DNA of 64,000 nucleotides, taken from the NCBI RefSeq assembly GCF_014705715.1, contig NZ_JACXLC010000001.1, positions 2,541,860-2,605,859 of the forward strand. The letters run 5' to 3'. Origin of the DNA: Erythrobacter rubeus (GTDB taxonomy: Bacteria; Pseudomonadota; Alphaproteobacteria; Sphingomonadales; Sphingomonadaceae). How positions within the stretch are numbered: the stretch's first letter is position 1; each line of letters starts with the position of its first letter. Shown piece by piece: positions 7,743-18,358 of this stretch. The notes under the pieces were generated by a model, which saw only the letters and a list, made by a program, of their open reading frames with translations, made no database searches and was not told where the DNA came from. A program made the position numbers and the translations under genes.

Positions 7743-9407
7743 TCAAACGGTGAGCGCGCGCGATCCCGCTTCGCTTGAAATGCGCGTGGTGCCAGCGAGC
7801 TTGGTCGAGCGTGTCTTGATCGTATCGAGAAAGCGGAATTCGTTTGTCGCGCGTTCCGGGGTGATTTCCACCGCCATGTAGCCGCGCTGCGATGTATCGG
7901 CCCATTTGAGCTGATCGTTGGCGGCGACGGCGGCGCGGGCGAAATCCTGCGGCGGTATTGCGCTGAGGTTCGTTTCAAGGCCGGGCGAGCTGACGCCAGG
8001 CACGCCGAATTCGATCCCGGCCTTGGCTCCCTCATCGTCCAGCTCGAATGCCCAGCCATTATGCGTATCGCCCGCGAGCACCAGCAGGTTCGCGTCGGCT
8101 TCGAGCGCTGATGTGAGCGCTCTGGCGCGCGCCGCTGGGTAACCGTCCCACGCGTCCATATTGGCGGGCAGGCCGATCTGACTGGCGAGCGCCGCTGCGA
8201 GCAGGCGCGCGCGAATGAATTCCGGCATCTCTTCGCTGATCGCACTGACGATGCTCGGAGGGGTCTTGAGATTGCCCATCAAGACCTGCTGCGCGAGGAT
8301 TTGCCAAGTTGCGCCGCGCGCCTTCGAAGCGGCCAATTGCATGGCCAGCCATTGCTCCTGCGCTGCGCCGAGCAGCTGTCTGTCCGGATCGGCCCAGTCG
8401 CCATCGCGGAAACTCACCAAAGCCGCTGCAGCAGCATCGGCATCGCTCACCCCGCCAAGTATGGTTTCGAGGCTGAACTGCTCCTCACGCCCTTCAAGCC
8501 GCGTGTCGAGCCGGATGAGCGTGGCAAGATCGCCGACATCGTAAGCGGCATAGGGCTCATCGGAAACGGGCATCCATTCGCGGTAAGCCCGTTTGCCCGC
8601 TGCCTTGCGCGCATCCCAATCGCCCTCGGTTTCCGGCTGGTGATTCTGCGCGCCATCGGTCCAGCTGTCATTGGCGGTCTCGTGGTCGTCCCAGACGGAA
8701 ATCATCGGCAGCACCTGATGCAGGCGTTGCAGATCAGGGTCGGCCCGGTACGTGGCGTAACGAAGCCGGTAATCGGTCAGCGCGACAATTTCAGTATCGG
8801 GCCGGAGCGTGCGCATGGCATGCGCCTGCTGCGCGGAAGGATAGGTGCCCGCGCCGTACTCGTAAATGTAATCGCCCAGATGCACGGCGAGGTCGCAATC
8901 GTTCGCCTCGACCGCATGACCATAGGCGTTGAAGTAACCGAACCCGAAATTCGAGCATGAGAACACTGCAAGCTTGAAAGAGCGTGTCGGCCCTTCCGGT
9001 AGAGTGCGCGTGCGTCCCGTGTCGGACATGGCCCCGTCTGCGGCGATGAAGCGATAGAAATACCAGCTATCGGGATCGAGGCCGTTCGCGATCGCCTTGG
9101 CGCACCAATCGCGATTGGGCGATGCCGTCGCTTTGCCCTCGGACACGACGCGGGTGAAATCACTGTCTTCAGCGACTTGCCATTCGAGCTCTGCCTCCGC
9201 TTCGCCGACATAGCGGGTCCACAGCAGCACATTGTCCGCGTGAGGCTCTCCGCTGGCAACCGAGTGGGTGAAGCCCGTGCCGAAACTGCGCGCTACTGCC
9301 GGCGCAGCGCCCAGCGCGGCGGATGCTCCTGCAAGCCGGAACAGGCTGCGGCGGGAAAGATCGGCGGATTTGCGGGCTGGCTGTTCAGCGGGTTCGTTCT
9401 TGATCAT
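7743..9407 (-). CDS. phoD: alkaline phosphatase D family protein, Tat-exported
   Basis: Periplasmic or secreted phosphodiesterase/phosphomonoesterase of 554 residues. The N-terminus carries a twin-arginine signal (SRRSLFRLAG) and an Ala-rich core. The PhoD N-terminal beta domain follows (FTHSVASGEPHADNVLLWTR). The metallophosphatase core has FSCSNFG, HLGDYIYEYG, WDDHETANDSW and LAGDTHNGWA, which supply the Ca/Fe and phosphate ligands. The enzyme is expected to release phosphate from esters under phosphate limitation; no PHO box was recognised. Confidence 0.93.
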   Translation of the reverse strand: MIKNEPAEQPARKSADLSRRSLFRLAGASAALGAAPAVARSFGTGFTHSVASGEPHADNVLLWTRYVGEAEAELEWQVAEDSDFTRVVSEGKATASPNRDWCAKAIANGLDPDSWYFYRFIAADGAMSDTGRTRTLPEGPTRSFKLAVFSCSNFGFGYFNAYGHAVEANDCDLAVHLGDYIYEYGAGTYPSAQQAHAMRTLRPDTEIVALTDYRLRYATYRADPDLQRLHQVLPMISVWDDHETANDSWTDGAQNHQPETEGDWDARKAAGKRAYREWMPVSDEPYAAYDVGDLATLIRLDTRLEGREEQFSLETILGGVSDADAAAAALVSFRDGDWADPDRQLLGAAQEQWLAMQLAASKARGATWQILAQQVLMGNLKTPPSIVSAISEEMPEFIRARLLAAALASQIGLPANMDAWDGYPAARARALTSALEADANLLVLAGDTHNGWAFELDDEGAKAGIEFGVPGVSSPGLETNLSAIPPQDFARAAVAANDQLKWADTSQRGYMAVEITPERATNEFRFLDTIKTRSTKLAGTTRISSEAGSRALTV

Positions 9408-9487
9408 GGAGCGACATTAGCCCCCATGCGTGTCTTGGCAATGACAAGACTTGCACGAGCGCGCTGCAAGCGGGCAAGAAGGCGCGC

Positions 9488-10219
9488 ATGTTCGATATCA
9501 AGCACCATGACATGCCCGGCGGGACGCGGATCGCCTATCGCTACATCAAAGGCGACGGCCCAGCTCTCGTCTTCCTCCCCGGCTACATGTCCGATATGTC
9601 AGGCGGCAAAGCGACGGCCTTGTTCGATGAAGCGCGGGCTGAGGGGCGCGCATGCCTGTTGCTCGATTACTCGGGCTGCGGCGAAAGCGACGGCGACTTT
9701 GCCGATGGCACCTTGTCGAAATGGCGCGACGAGGTGCTCGCGCTGATCGAAGCGTATACGGGTAAGCCGATCCTGCTCGTCGGGTCGTCGATGGGCGGCT
9801 GGCTGATGCTGCTGGTGGCCGAACAACTTGGCGATCGGCTCGCCGGGATGATTGGCATTGCCGCTGCACCGGATTTTACGCACTGGGGCTATTCCGCAGA
9901 TCAGCGCGCGTCTCTGGCAGCAGGCCAGACCATTTACGAGGACAATCCTTATGGACCGGAGCCAACCCCGACCCATCCCGGCTTTTGCGCCGATGCCGAG
10001 AATCACATGCGCCTCGACAAAGGCATTGATGTGTCATGCCCGGTCAAACTTCTGCACGGACAGCGCGATGCCGATGTGCCCTGGCAGACAAGCCTGAAGC
10101 TGGCCGAGGCGCTGCGTTCGGATGCGGTACAGGTGATGCTGGTTAAGGATGGCGACCACCGGCTCTCGCGAGAAAGCGATATCGCTTTGCTCAAAAGCCT
10201 CGTCGCCAGCTTTTACTGA
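9488..10219 (+). CDS. alpha/beta hydrolase
   Basis: 243-residue serine hydrolase without a signal peptide. The nucleophile elbow is VGSSMGGW (Ser101); LLHGQRDADVPW supplies the acid and KDGDHRLS the catalytic His. The oxyanion strand is VFLPGYMSDM. The size and small lid are typical of carboxylesterase/thioesterase-like enzymes (BD-FAE or palmitoyl-thioesterase type). The physiological substrate is unknown. It begins a run of plus genes (hydrolase, TPR, LLM) that may be co-transcribed. Confidence 0.87.
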   Translation: MFDIKHHDMPGGTRIAYRYIKGDGPALVFLPGYMSDMSGGKATALFDEARAEGRACLLLDYSGCGESDGDFADGTLSKWRDEVLALIEAYTGKPILLVGSSMGGWLMLLVAEQLGDRLAGMIGIAAAPDFTHWGYSADQRASLAAGQTIYEDNPYGPEPTPTHPGFCADAENHMRLDKGIDVSCPVKLLHGQRDADVPWQTSLKLAEALRSDAVQVMLVKDGDHRLSRESDIALLKSLVASFY

Positions 10220-10233
10220 CGGAAATTTCCCAA

Positions 10234-11088
10234 GTGTCCATGATCCTCGCCTTCTTGATCCAGGTCGGCCCCAACCCCGCCGCAAACGACAATCTCGGCG
10301 TGCCCGATGAGCTTTTGAACCGCCCGCCGCGTCAGTCGTCCCTCGAAGCCGCACAGAACCCGACCACGGCGTGGCTGGAAGAATGCCTCGATCTGCTCGC
10401 GCAGGATCCTGCGCGCGCGCATTCGAAGGCGCAGATCAGGCTGACCGAAACGAGCGGAGCTGACCGGATTATCGCCAACCATTGCCTCGGTCTGGCCGCG
10501 ACCGAATTGGGACTGTGGGACGATGCGCGAACCGCCTTTATTGCGGCGCGCGACGAGACGCCGATGGACGAGCAGCGGACCAAGGCGCGCTTCGGCCTGA
10601 TGGCTGGCAATGCGGCGCTCGGCGCAGGCGATCAAGACGACGCTCTGCTGCTGCTGCAAACCGCGCAGGAAAATGCCAAGACTGCGGCATCGGCCACGCT
10701 GGAAGCGCTGGCTGCCATGGATGTTGCGCGCGTGCTCGTCGCGCTAGGACGCCCGCACGATGCCTTCGTGCCGCTGTCGCGCGCGACTCTGCTGGAGCCC
10801 GAGAAAGCCGAACCCTGGCTCCTGACCGCAACCCTGTATCGCCGCCTTGAGCGGCTGGACGATGCACAGGAGGCGATCGAGCAGGCAGCGCGGCTCGCGC
10901 CGCTGGAAGGCGCGATCGGATTGGAGGCGGGCCTGATCGCGGTGCTTTCGGGACGGGACGAGGCCGCGCGGCAAAGCTGGCAATCGGTCATCGACACGCA
11001 GCCAGAGAGCCCCGCAGCAAAGACGGCAGAAGATTATCTCGAACAGCTCGGCCCGGCGCCTGAGACCGGGCAAACCTCCAATCCATGA
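10234..11088 (+). CDS. tetratricopeptide repeat protein
   Basis: 284 residues starting at GTG 10234, with an ATG two codons later as an alternative. From about residue 60 to 265 it consists of helical hairpins of TPR type, for example LGLAATELGLWDDARTAFIA and TLYRRLERLDDAQEAIEQAA. There is no clear signal peptide, although the first residues are hydrophobic. It is presumably a protein-protein interaction scaffold. Its stop overlaps the LLM gene start as ATGA, so the two are coupled. Confidence 0.82.
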   Translation: MSMILAFLIQVGPNPAANDNLGVPDELLNRPPRQSSLEAAQNPTTAWLEECLDLLAQDPARAHSKAQIRLTETSGADRIIANHCLGLAATELGLWDDARTAFIAARDETPMDEQRTKARFGLMAGNAALGAGDQDDALLLLQTAQENAKTAASATLEALAAMDVARVLVALGRPHDAFVPLSRATLLEPEKAEPWLLTATLYRRLERLDDAQEAIEQAARLAPLEGAIGLEAGLIAVLSGRDEAARQSWQSVIDTQPESPAAKTAEDYLEQLGPAPETGQTSNP

Positions 11089-12098
11089 CGGCGTTCTCTG
11101 TTCTCGACCTCGTCCCTGTGCGCGAAGGCGGGACGCTTGGTGAAGCTTTCGCGGCGAGCGTCGAACTCGCGAAAGCCGCCGAGGAACTCGGCTGCAAGCG
11201 CTTCTGGGTCGCCGAACATCATGCGATGGACGGGATTGCAGGCGGGGCGACATCGGTCGTTCTCGCACACATCGGCAATGCCACCAGCACGATCCGGATC
11301 GGGTCGGGCGGGATCATGCTGCCCAACCACACACCGTTCCAGATCGCCGAGCAGTTCGGCACGCTCGATGCCCTGTTTCCAGGCCGGGTCGATCTCGGCC
11401 TGGGACGCGCGCCGGGCGCTGGGCCCGAGCTGCAACGCGCGCTGCGCAAGGATCTGCACCAGGCAGCGGAATATTTCCCGCAGGACGTTGTCGAGCTGCG
11501 CGCGCTGCTGACGGGCGATGTCGATCTTCCGATCGCAGCCACGCCCGGCCTCGGCGCTAAGGTCGAGCTATGGATGCTAGGATCGAGCCTATTCGGAGCG
11601 CAGCTCGCGGCAAAACTCGGTATACCTTACGCGTTCGCCGCGCATTTCGCGCCGGCCCATCTCGATGCTGCGCTGGAACTCTATCGGCGCGATTTTCAGC
11701 CGTCGGACGCCTTGGCGCAGCCCTATGTCAGCGTTGCGATGAACGTCTTCGCTGCTGGCAGCACAGAGGATGCCGAGACGCTCGCCTCTAGCCAGCAGCA
11801 AAGCTTCGTCGCATTGCGCTCGGGCACGCCCGGTAAACTGCCACCGCCGATCGAGCACTACACAGTCACGCTTCCGGCGCCGTACCGGGCAATGCTCGAC
11901 AGTCTCGGGCAGGCTGCGGCGGTGGGGACGCCCGAACAAGTCCGGGAAAGTATAGAAGCTTTCGTAAAGCGGACGGATGCCGACGAGATCATCCTGTGCG
12001 GATCGACCTATGATCCGAAAGCCCGGATCCGCTCACTGCAACTGACCATCGAAGCCGTCGGACATACTGCGAATGGGGGAGCGGCAGCAGTCCAGTAA
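11085..12098 (+). CDS. LLM class flavin-dependent oxidoreductase (luciferase-like)
   Basis: 337 residues of the bacterial luciferase-like TIM-barrel family that uses FMNH2 or F420. The MsnO8-type N-terminus is clear: FSVLDLVPVREGG, RFWVAEHHAMDG, RIGSGGIMLPNHTP and LDLGLGRAPG-like VDLGLGRAPG. The near C-terminal GTPEQVRESIEAF is also family-typical. The reaction is unknown; such proteins are monooxygenases or desulfonases on small substrates. Confidence 0.88.
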   Translation: MTAFSVLDLVPVREGGTLGEAFAASVELAKAAEELGCKRFWVAEHHAMDGIAGGATSVVLAHIGNATSTIRIGSGGIMLPNHTPFQIAEQFGTLDALFPGRVDLGLGRAPGAGPELQRALRKDLHQAAEYFPQDVVELRALLTGDVDLPIAATPGLGAKVELWMLGSSLFGAQLAAKLGIPYAFAAHFAPAHLDAALELYRRDFQPSDALAQPYVSVAMNVFAAGSTEDAETLASSQQQSFVALRSGTPGKLPPPIEHYTVTLPAPYRAMLDSLGQAAAVGTPEQVRESIEAFVKRTDADEIILCGSTYDPKARIRSLQLTIEAVGHTANGGAAAVQ

Positions 12099-12340
12099 TG
12101 CAGCAAGCGGACCCGGGACGTGGGCACCAGACGCGGCGAAATTGCCCGCAGTAGGGGGCCGGAGCACCCGCCGCATTCTTGTTATAGAAAGTATCCGCGC
12201 AATCCGGGCGCTGCTTGCATAAAAAATTCAGCAGGCGCAGAGCGGCGGGCGATGATGGTGCTTGCGCCGAACCGCGCAAAGCGAGTATCGCGAACACGAT
12301 AAGAATAAACCGGCATAATTATATTACCCGGAGCAGGAAT
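12099..12340 (+). promoter_or_regulatory. leader/promoter region of the glutamate dehydrogenase gene
   Basis: 242 bp without a convincing gene. The last 60 bases turn AT-rich (for example CATAATTATATTA, 12314-12326) just before the ribosome-binding site GGAGCAGGA. This is where the promoter or a regulator site of the long dehydrogenase gene should lie. An in-frame ATG at 12215 would add 42 residues of low-quality sequence and is not favoured. Confidence 0.3.
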
Positions 12341-15300
12341 ATGGCGGCAAAGCCCAAGCGGAAGTCCCCGGCAGCGCCTTCTGGCAAAACCGCATTGCAC
12401 AAGACCCTCGAAAAGCACCTCAAGGCGGCAATCCTCCCCGGTGATGATGCGCTCGAAGGCGAGCAGCTCGGCGAGACCACCGATTTTCTCTTGGCAGCGG
12501 CTGCCACGCGCCAACCCGCTCGATCTGCGCTCAAACTGGAATCGGCGACCGGAGAGCGTCGCCGCCTGCGGATCGCGATCGTCAATGACGACATGCCGTT
12601 CCTGGTCGATTCCATCGCTGCAACAATCGCCGCCCAAGGCCTCAGCATTGATCGTCTGGTGCACCCGGTTATCGGCGTCGAACGCGACGAAGCCGGTAAT
12701 CTCGTGAAATTCGCTGAAGCAAAGGCGAACGGCACATCCAGCGAATCGCTGATCTACATAGAGACGCCGCGCGTTGACGCGCGCCAGCGCCGAGAGCTGG
12801 TCAATCAGCTGCGCGTCACGCTCGGCGATGTTCGTGCCGCTGTGGGCGACTGGGCGAAGGTGCGAAAGGCGACAAAGGCAGACGCCGATACGATCCGCTC
12901 ATCGGACGACGAATCTGCGGCTCTGCTCGACTGGCTTAATCTCGGAATGCTCACACAGCTCGGGCATATCACGCTGCACCGCGATGGGCGCGAAACCGAT
13001 ATAATGGGCATCTGCCGCAAGAGCGCTCGCCAGCTGCTTGCCGAGACGTCTTACGAGCGGGCCTTCGCCTGGTTCGACGATCCCAAGCCCGGTCGCGGGC
13101 CGCGCGAGCTCTTGATCATAAAGTCCAACGTGCTGTCGACCGTGCACCGTCGCGTGCCGCTCGATCTGTTCGTGGTCCCGGTCCGCGATGGCAAAGGCGA
13201 GGTGACGGCGCTGTCGATCCATGCGGGCGTGTGGACCAGTGCCGCTCTCGCCTCTCCGCCGAGCGAGGTGCCGATATTGAGAGCGGCTCTTGCTTCGCTG
13301 ACTGACGACCTTGGCTTCGACCCTTCCGGCCATGCCGGCAAGGCGCTGATCCATGCGTTCACCTCGCTGCCTCACGATGTGCTGATCGCCTTCAACGAAG
13401 ACGATATCCGCACGCTCGCGACCGCCATGATGAGCCTGGTCGACCGGCCTCGCCCGCGCCTTGTCATGATCCAGTCACCCCTGGGCCGGCACCTGTTCGC
13501 GTTCGTATGGCTGCCACGCGACATGCTTTCGACCGACGTACGGCTTCAGATCGAAAACATGCTCAGCATGGCGCCGGGCACCGAAGTGCTCGACTGGACG
13601 CTCGAGGTTGAGGGCGGCGCGCTCGCGATGTTCCAGTATCTGCTCGACATACGCAGCGCCGAAGCCTTGCCGGATGCCGGTGCGATCGAAGCTCAGCTCG
13701 AAGACATGCTTCGCGGCTGGAACAATGCGGTCGAGAACCATCTCGCCGATATCGACGACGCCGCTCGCTCAGCTGCGATTGCCGGGCGTTACGCAAGCGC
13801 ATTTCCGCCCATGTTCCGTACACTGTACGGGCCGACTGAAGCCGCTGCGGACATCGTCCGTTTGCGCGGTCTTGCTGGCGGAGAGAACGAAGCGCGCGAT
13901 GCCCGCCTCTACAGGCTCCCAGCCGACCCTGCCGACAGGCTGCGTTTGAAAGTGTACCATATCGGCGGCGAGCTCGCGCTTTCCGATGCTGTTCCAGCGC
14001 TTGAGAATTTCGGGTTCACGGTGATCGGCGAAACGGCCACTCGGCTTGAGGGAGGCACGCTGGGCAATGTGCACGACTTCACCCTTCGCCTGCTCCCCGG
14101 CGACGATGGCGATGCAATCCTGGACCGCGCGCACATTATCGAGGCGGCCATAGCCGAAGTGCTGAATGGCGTGGCCGAGGACGACGCGTTCAACCGGCTC
14201 GTCGTCGGAACAGCATTGGCGGCGCGGGATACCGGCTGGCTGCGCGCGATCTATCGCTATCTGCGCCAGACCGGGATGAGCTTCACAATCTACACAGTAG
14301 TCGATGCGCTCGGCCGCGCGCCAAGTGTCACGCGCGCTTTGATCGACCTGTTTGCGGCACGGCACGATCCGGACTTCGACAGTGATCGGAAAGACGCGAT
14401 CGAAGGAGCGGAAACCGCTTATGCGCGGGGCCTGGCGAAGGTTTCGGCGATCAACGACGATCGATTGCTTCGTCTCTATCGCGCGGTCATCGATGCGATC
14501 CTGCGAACCAACGCCTTCGCACCAGCCGCGGCAGAGGCGCTGGCGTTCAAGATCGATTCCAGCCTCGTTCCCAACCTGCCAAAGCCGGTGCCGTGGCGCG
14601 AGATATTCGTCTATTCACGCCGGGTCGAGGGTATTCACCTGCGCTCTGGCGCGATCGCACGCGGTGGCCTGCGATGGTCCGACCGGCGAGACGATTTCCG
14701 CACCGAAATCCTCGGCCTGATGAAGGCGCAGCGCGTCAAGAACGCGGTCATCGTGCCCACGGGCGCGAAAGGCGGATTCTATCCGAAAGAACTGCCTTCT
14801 CCCGCGATCGACCGTGAAGGCTGGGCCGCCGAAGGGCAGGCGAGCTACGAGGTGTTTATCCGCACCCTGCTGTCGGTCACCGACAACATCGTGGACGGCA
14901 AGGTCGTGCACCCGGAGAAAGTCGCGATCCACGATGGCGAAGATCCTTACTTCGTGGTCGCAGCAGACAAGGGCACGGCGCGATTCTCCGACGTCGCCAA
15001 TGCTATCGCGGAATCGAAAGACTTCTGGCTGGATGATGCCTTCGCCAGCGGTGGATCGAACGGATACGACCACAAGGCGATGGGCATCACAGCCCGCGGC
15101 GCCTGGGTCTCGGTCCAGCGCCACTTCCTCGAAATGGGCGTGGACGTGCAGAAGGACAGCATTCGCGTTGCCGGGTGCGGCGACATGTCGGGCGATGTCT
15201 TCGGCAATGGCATGCTGCTTTCGAAGGCGATCAAGCTGGTGGCAGCGTTCGATCACCGCCATATCTTCATCGACCCAGACCCTGATCCGGCCGCGAGCTG

Positions 15301-17053
15301 GAAAGAGCGCAAACGGCTTTACGACCTGCCGCGATCGAGTTGGGAGGACTACAATCCCGACCTGATTTCGCGCGGCGGCGGCATCTATTCGCGCGACCTG
15401 AAGCGAATCAAGCTGTCCAAGAAAGCGCGAACAATGCTGGGCATCGAGGACAAGGAAATCGAACCCGATGCACTTGTCAGCGCCATTCTGAAGGCCGAGC
15501 TCGACCTGATCTGGTTCGGCGGTATCGGCACCTACATCAAGGCCGAAGCGGAAAGCCACATCGCGGTTGGCGATCCTGCAAACGACGCCCTGCGCGTCGA
15601 CGCGCGCGATGTCCGGGCAAAGGTAATCGGCGAGGGCGCCAATCTTGGCATCACCCAGGCGGGACGCATTGCGTTTTCGCTCGGCGGCGGACGCATCAAC
15701 ACCGATTTTATCGACAATTCGGCGGGCGTGGATTGCTCGGACAACGAAGTGAACATCAAGATCGCGCTGGCGGCAGCAACCCGGGATGGCAGCCTTACCG
15801 AAAAAAAGCGCAACAATCTGCTCGCGAAGATGACGGACGAGGTCGCCGAGATCGTCTTGGAGGACAACCGCCTTCAGGCACTTGCCTTGTCCATTGCAGA
15901 AGCCGGCGGTCCGGACGCGACCGCTTCCTACGTTCGCCTCATTGAACAATTGGAGCATGCGGGCGATCTGGACCGGCGCACGGAAGGTCTCGCCGATGGC
16001 GAAGCGCTGAGCCGCCGCGCAGCTGACGGTCAGGGCCTTACACGCCCTGAACTCGCGGTGCTGCTATCCTCGGCGAAGCTGGTGCTGCAGGACGCGATCG
16101 AAGCGAGCGGCCTGCCCGATGATCCTGTCCTCGAAGATTCGCTCATCGCGCTCTTCCCACAGCCGATGCGCAAAGCCTATGCCGAGCAGATTCGCGAACA
16201 CCGGCTCCGCCGCGAACTCGTCGCAACCGATCTGTCCAATCGCATCGTCAATCGCCTCGGACTTGTCCATGCCTTCGAACTTGCCGAGGAAGAAGGCGCC
16301 GGGCTGTCCGATGTTGCGGCCGCTTTCGTCGTTGTCGAGCACCTCTTCGGCCTCGCCGATCTGTGGGACGATCTCGATAACGCAGCAATGAGTGAAAGCG
16401 CGCGGCTGATCCTGTTCGATCGGCTTGCGGCAGCGGTGGCCAACCTCATGTCCGACGTGCTGCGCACATCTGCTGGCCAGATCGAAGCAGGCGAAATGAT
16501 CGCAAACCTTGCTAGCGGCGTGACCAAACTCACGGCGGCGCGCGAGACGTTGCTCTCGGCAGAAAACCGCGAGCGCTCGGACAATCTGCGCAAATATTTC
16601 ACCGACAACGGCGCGCCAGAAGCGCTCGCCGTCAGGGTCGCTAATCTGTTCGACTATGACGGTTCTGTCGGCCTCGCTCAGCTCGCGCGGAAGACCGAGA
16701 TTGAACCGGAAAAACTCACGCTGGCCTTCACCGATATCGGTGAGCGGATCGGGCTCGATTGGGCGCAAGGCACGGCGGCGCATATGTCGCCATCGGACAT
16801 CTGGGAACGTCTGCTTGTCGACGGGCTGGCACGCGATTTCCAGCACATGCGGCTCGAATTCCTCAAACGGTTGATGCGCCGCAAAACGGGCAAGATCGAC
16901 CCGCAGGGCACCATCGCCGAATGGGCCGAACGTAATGAGACCGCGGTCGAGCAATTCCGCCGTATGGTCAGCCGCGCGCAGGAGCGGCCTCCGGTGGCGC
17001 CTGCGGTTCTCGCGCAGATCGCGAGCCAGGCGCGCAACCTGCTTGAACGCTGA
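12341..17053 (+). CDS. NAD-specific glutamate dehydrogenase, large 180-kDa type
   Basis: 1570 residues; converts glutamate to 2-oxoglutarate and ammonia with NAD+, feeding amino acids into the TCA cycle. It belongs to the large L-GDH180 family. The N-terminal third holds ACT-like regulatory modules (about 80-500). The catalytic core starts near residue 770 with GGLRWSDRRDDFRTE, then VPTGAKGGF with the substrate Lys, and the Rossmann part RVAGCGDMSGDVFGNG. The C-terminal 400 residues are helical and family-specific. The start ATG 12341 follows GGAGCAGGA at ideal spacing. It stands alone as a transcription unit. Confidence 0.95.
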   Translation: MAAKPKRKSPAAPSGKTALHKTLEKHLKAAILPGDDALEGEQLGETTDFLLAAAATRQPARSALKLESATGERRRLRIAIVNDDMPFLVDSIAATIAAQGLSIDRLVHPVIGVERDEAGNLVKFAEAKANGTSSESLIYIETPRVDARQRRELVNQLRVTLGDVRAAVGDWAKVRKATKADADTIRSSDDESAALLDWLNLGMLTQLGHITLHRDGRETDIMGICRKSARQLLAETSYERAFAWFDDPKPGRGPRELLIIKSNVLSTVHRRVPLDLFVVPVRDGKGEVTALSIHAGVWTSAALASPPSEVPILRAALASLTDDLGFDPSGHAGKALIHAFTSLPHDVLIAFNEDDIRTLATAMMSLVDRPRPRLVMIQSPLGRHLFAFVWLPRDMLSTDVRLQIENMLSMAPGTEVLDWTLEVEGGALAMFQYLLDIRSAEALPDAGAIEAQLEDMLRGWNNAVENHLADIDDAARSAAIAGRYASAFPPMFRTLYGPTEAAADIVRLRGLAGGENEARDARLYRLPADPADRLRLKVYHIGGELALSDAVPALENFGFTVIGETATRLEGGTLGNVHDFTLRLLPGDDGDAILDRAHIIEAAIAEVLNGVAEDDAFNRLVVGTALAARDTGWLRAIYRYLRQTGMSFTIYTVVDALGRAPSVTRALIDLFAARHDPDFDSDRKDAIEGAETAYARGLAKVSAINDDRLLRLYRAVIDAILRTNAFAPAAAEALAFKIDSSLVPNLPKPVPWREIFVYSRRVEGIHLRSGAIARGGLRWSDRRDDFRTEILGLMKAQRVKNAVIVPTGAKGGFYPKELPSPAIDREGWAAEGQASYEVFIRTLLSVTDNIVDGKVVHPEKVAIHDGEDPYFVVAADKGTARFSDVANAIAESKDFWLDDAFASGGSNGYDHKAMGITARGAWVSVQRHFLEMGVDVQKDSIRVAGCGDMSGDVFGNGMLLSKAIKLVAAFDHRHIFIDPDPDPAASWKERKRLYDLPRSSWEDYNPDLISRGGGIYSRDLKRIKLSKKARTMLGIEDKEIEPDALVSAILKAELDLIWFGGIGTYIKAEAESHIAVGDPANDALRVDARDVRAKVIGEGANLGITQAGRIAFSLGGGRINTDFIDNSAGVDCSDNEVNIKIALAAATRDGSLTEKKRNNLLAKMTDEVAEIVLEDNRLQALALSIAEAGGPDATASYVRLIEQLEHAGDLDRRTEGLADGEALSRRAADGQGLTRPELAVLLSSAKLVLQDAIEASGLPDDPVLEDSLIALFPQPMRKAYAEQIREHRLRRELVATDLSNRIVNRLGLVHAFELAEEEGAGLSDVAAAFVVVEHLFGLADLWDDLDNAAMSESARLILFDRLAAAVANLMSDVLRTSAGQIEAGEMIANLASGVTKLTAARETLLSAENRERSDNLRKYFTDNGAPEALAVRVANLFDYDGSVGLAQLARKTEIEPEKLTLAFTDIGERIGLDWAQGTAAHMSPSDIWERLLVDGLARDFQHMRLEFLKRLMRRKTGKIDPQGTIAEWAERNETAVEQFRRMVSRAQERPPVAPAVLAQIASQARNLLER

Positions 17054-17107
17054 CTCCCGTGTTTTCACCGCTTGACGCGAAGCCATTTTGACGCGACCCA
17101 CCGGTTC

Positions 17108-18358
17108 ATGGAGCGAGAGGACATCACGCGAAACAGCGCCGACATAGTCATCGTCGGCACCGGCCACGGCGGCGCCCAGGCAGCGATAGCGCTGCGCCAG
17201 CAAGGTCATGAAGGCTCGATCCTGATGATCGGACGCGACACCTCCCCGCCGTACGAACGCCCTCCTCTCTCCAAGGAATACCTGGCGGGCGACAAAGGGT
17301 TCGAAAGGATTATGATCCGCCCTGAAAAGTTCTGGGCCGACAAGAAAATCGACCTGCGCCTGGGCAGCGGCGTCGTGGAAATCGATCCGGTAGCCCACAC
17401 GCTCACCCTCTCCGATGGCAGCGTCATCGGCTACCGCAAACTGATCTGGTCGGGCGGCGGGGATCCGCGCCGTCTCGGATGCGCCGGGGCAAACCTTAAA
17501 GGGGTGTTCTACATCCGGGACAAGCGCGATGCCGATGCGATGATGGCCGCGCTCGACGCGGGATCGAAGCGCGCGGTCGTGATCGGTGGCGGCTATATCG
17601 GGCTTGAGGCGGCGGCGGTCCTGCGCAAGCTCGGCAGCGAAGTGACGCTGGTCGAAACGCAGGACAGGGTTCTTGCACGGGTCGCCGGAGAGGACTTGTC
17701 GCGCTTTTACGAAAACGAGCACCGCCGGCAGGGTGTCGACGTTCGTCTGAATACAGGCGTAAGCGAAATCCTTGGCGAAGAGGGCAGGGTCTCTGGCGTT
17801 CTGCTTGACAGCGGCGACACCGTTCCCTGCGACATGGTGGTCGTCGGCATCGGGATCGTGCCCGCGGTGGCACCGCTCATCGCAGCGGGTGCCGCAGGGT
17901 CAAACGGGGTCGATGTCGATTTCTGCTGCCGCACCACGCTCGATGACATTTATGCCATTGGCGACTGCGCGGCGCATGCGAACCCCTATGCCGATAACGC
18001 TGTGATCCGGCTTGAGTCCGTTCAGAACGCCCATGACATGGCGAACACCGTCGCCAAGGCGATCATGGGCGACAAGCACGATTACGAGGCGCTTCCGTGG
18101 TTCTGGTCGAACCAATACGATCTCAAGCTCCAAACCGCGGGCCTCAGTCTGGATTACGACGAGACGGTGTTGCGCGGCGATCCGGCGGACCGGAAATTCA
18201 CGGTGGGATATCTGAAAGAGGGGAAGCCAATCGCCTTCGATTGCGTCGGTACGATGAAGGATTATGTGCAGGGCCGGAAGATGCTCGAAGCAGGTACGGA
18301 AAAGATCGACCGCGAATTGCTGGCCAATCCCGACATTCCGATCAAGGAATTGATCTGA
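17108..18358 (+). CDS. FAD-dependent oxidoreductase, ferredoxin/rubredoxin reductase type
   Basis: About 416 residues. It has a two-dinucleotide-domain layout: FAD site [14 protein letters not shown] near the N-terminus, the [11 protein letters not shown] motif typical of putidaredoxin-reductase relatives, NAD(P)H site [13 protein letters not shown], and the second FAD motif [12 protein letters not shown] reductase-type C-terminal domain follows. ATG 17108 is chosen over an upstream TTG at 17072. It may deliver electrons to a 2Fe-2S ferredoxin and then to a P450; one P450 is encoded 3.5 kb downstream but no ferredoxin gene is nearby. Its tail overlaps queG by 17 bp, convergent. Confidence 0.88.
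   Translation: MEREDITRNSADIVIVGTGHGGAQAAIALRQQGHEGSILMIGRDTSPPYERPPLSKEYLAGDKGFERIMIRPEKFWADKKIDLRLGSGVVEIDPVAHTLTLSDGSVIGYRKLIWSGGGDPRRLGCAGANLKGVFYIRDKRDADAMMAALDAGSKRAVVIGGGYIGLEAAAVLRKLGSEVTLVETQDRVLARVAGEDLSRFYENEHRRQGVDVRLNTGVSEILGEEGRVSGVLLDSGDTVPCDMVVVGIGIVPAVAPLIAAGAAGSNGVDVDFCCRTTLDDIYAIGDCAAHANPYADNAVIRLESVQNAHDMANTVAKAIMGDKHDYEALPWFWSNQYDLKLQTAGLSLDYDETVLRGDPADRKFTVGYLKEGKPIAFDCVGTMKDYVQGRKMLEAGTEKIDRELLANPDIPIKELI

Noticed and set aside
14615-15958. 447-codon open frame antisense to the glutamate dehydrogenase
   Set aside because: It mirrors the strongly conserved catalytic core and has no recognisable domain; a shadow of GC-rich codon use.
16064-17722. 552-codon open frame on the minus strand across the dehydrogenase end and the flavoprotein
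   Set aside because: It spans two clear genes on the opposite strand and has no motif.
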